Both the position numbers and the translations under genes were made by a program. The notes below the pieces were generated by a model. It had not been told where the DNA came from and made no database searches. It was given only the letters and a program-made list of their open reading frames with translations. From CAUZIZ01 sp047514575 (GTDB lineage Bacteria > Acidobacteriota > UBA6911 > RPQK01 > JAJDTT01): 8,098 nucleotides of DNA. Location of the stretch: assembly GCA_047514575.1 (NCBI GenBank), contig JAKZYH010000213.1, positions 1 through 8,098 of the forward strand. Reading direction: 5' to 3'. Positions 7,720 through 8,098 of this stretch are shown in pieces (the stretch's first letter is position 1; every line of letters starts with the position of its first letter).

Positions 7720-8098
7720 ATGCCGGTCGAGCCAGTTGACGAGTCCATCCCCGAAGGCGAACAACAGGAACTCACCACCATTCTGGGGGAAAAAGCAGAG
7801 AAGCTCCCTGCCGACAATCAGGCCAAGCTTTCCCGCTTGGACCCCTTGCGGCGCTACCTCTTGGAGATAAGCCAATTCGAGCCCCTCAGCCCCGAGGAAG
7901 AGCGTCGGCTGGCGATTCGCTACCGGGAAGATGAGGATCAGGACGCAGCGTATCGTCTCGTCACCGCCAACCTGCGACTCGTCGTCAAGGTTGCGATGAT
8001 CTACCGTAGCGTCTATTTCAATGTCATGGATTTGATTCAGGAGGGGAATATCGGCTTGATCGAGGCGATGAAACGATTCGATCCTCACAGAGGAGCAC
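7720..8098 (+). CDS. rpoH: RNA polymerase sigma-70 family factor, RpoH-like (3' end cut by window edge)
   Basis: N-terminal 126 residues of a sigma factor that directs RNA polymerase to alternative, probably heat-shock-type, promoters. After a poorly conserved acidic leader (about 1-38) comes region 1.2-like LDPLRRYLLEIS...LSPEEERRLA (40-65) and then region 2 with LVTANLRLVVKVA (about 80-92) and the core-binding region 2.2 DLIQEGNIGLIEAMKRFDP (about 104-122). The short leader without a region 1.1, and the wording of region 2, fit RpoH better than RpoD or RpoS. The diagnostic RpoH box and regions 3-4 lie beyond the window, so the subtype is provisional. ATG 7720 is chosen as start; an in-frame GTG at 7702 is possible and neither has a clear Shine-Dalgarno sequence. 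The gene is 52 bases after the VWA stop; no promoter or terminator is recognisable in that gap, so read-through is possible. Confidence 0.85.
   Translation, partial: MPVEPVDESIPEGEQQELTTILGEKAEKLPADNQAKLSRLDPLRRYLLEISQFEPLSPEEERRLAIRYREDEDQDAAYRLVTANLRLVVKVAMIYRSVYFNVMDLIQEGNIGLIEAMKRFDPHRGA

Overview
The window looks like chromosomal DNA from a Gram-negative bacterium of moderately high GC content. The receiver-domain style (TDQRMPGMTG), the zinc-ribbon threonine synthase, the RpoH-like sigma factor and the ChlI-like ATPase/VWA pair would fit a deltaproteobacterial (Myxococcota/Desulfobacterota-like) or neighbouring lineage. That placement is an inference and is weak. There is no rRNA, tRNA, CRISPR array, phage gene or intact transposase.

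Layout. (1) Positions 1-2544, minus strand: a two-gene signalling operon. It holds a 722-residue membrane histidine kinase (large sensor domain, HAMP, HisKA, HATPase) and a response regulator that starts in a 4-base ATGA overlap and runs off the left edge. (2) Positions 2545-2740: a divergent intergenic region with small palindromes. (3) Positions 2741-4701, plus strand: a membrane-anchored TlpA/ResA-like thioredoxin overlapping a threonine synthase gene (thrC), again by ATGA. (4) Positions 4713-4879: a compact, almost fully palindromic element with perfect terminal inverted repeats bordered by TA dinucleotides. It looks like a MITE inserted directly behind thrC. (5) Positions about 4914-7667, plus strand: a MoxR/ChlI-like AAA+ ATPase followed 12 bases later by a VWA-domain protein, an ATPase/MIDAS-adaptor pair. 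(6) Position 7720 to the right edge, plus strand: the N-terminal part of an RpoH-like sigma-70 family factor.

How the genes work together. The kinase and regulator should form one phosphorelay sensing an extracytoplasmic signal. The ATPase and VWA protein probably act as one machine (ATP-driven remodelling with a metal-dependent VWA partner, by analogy with RavA-ViaA, MoxR-VWA and ChlI-ChlD). The heat-shock-type sigma gene close downstream is suggestive of a stress or proteostasis setting but does not prove it.

The two most notable points lie side by side. The ATPase reading frame, by its family-like N-terminus, clearly begins upstream of its first ATG/GTG/TTG codon (GTG at 5088). No canonical start exists in that frame back to the TAA at 4878, yet a good Shine-Dalgarno sequence (4899-4905) sits correctly before ATC/ATA codons. 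Just upstream lies the MITE-like hairpin, whose right boundary helps form that TAA stop.
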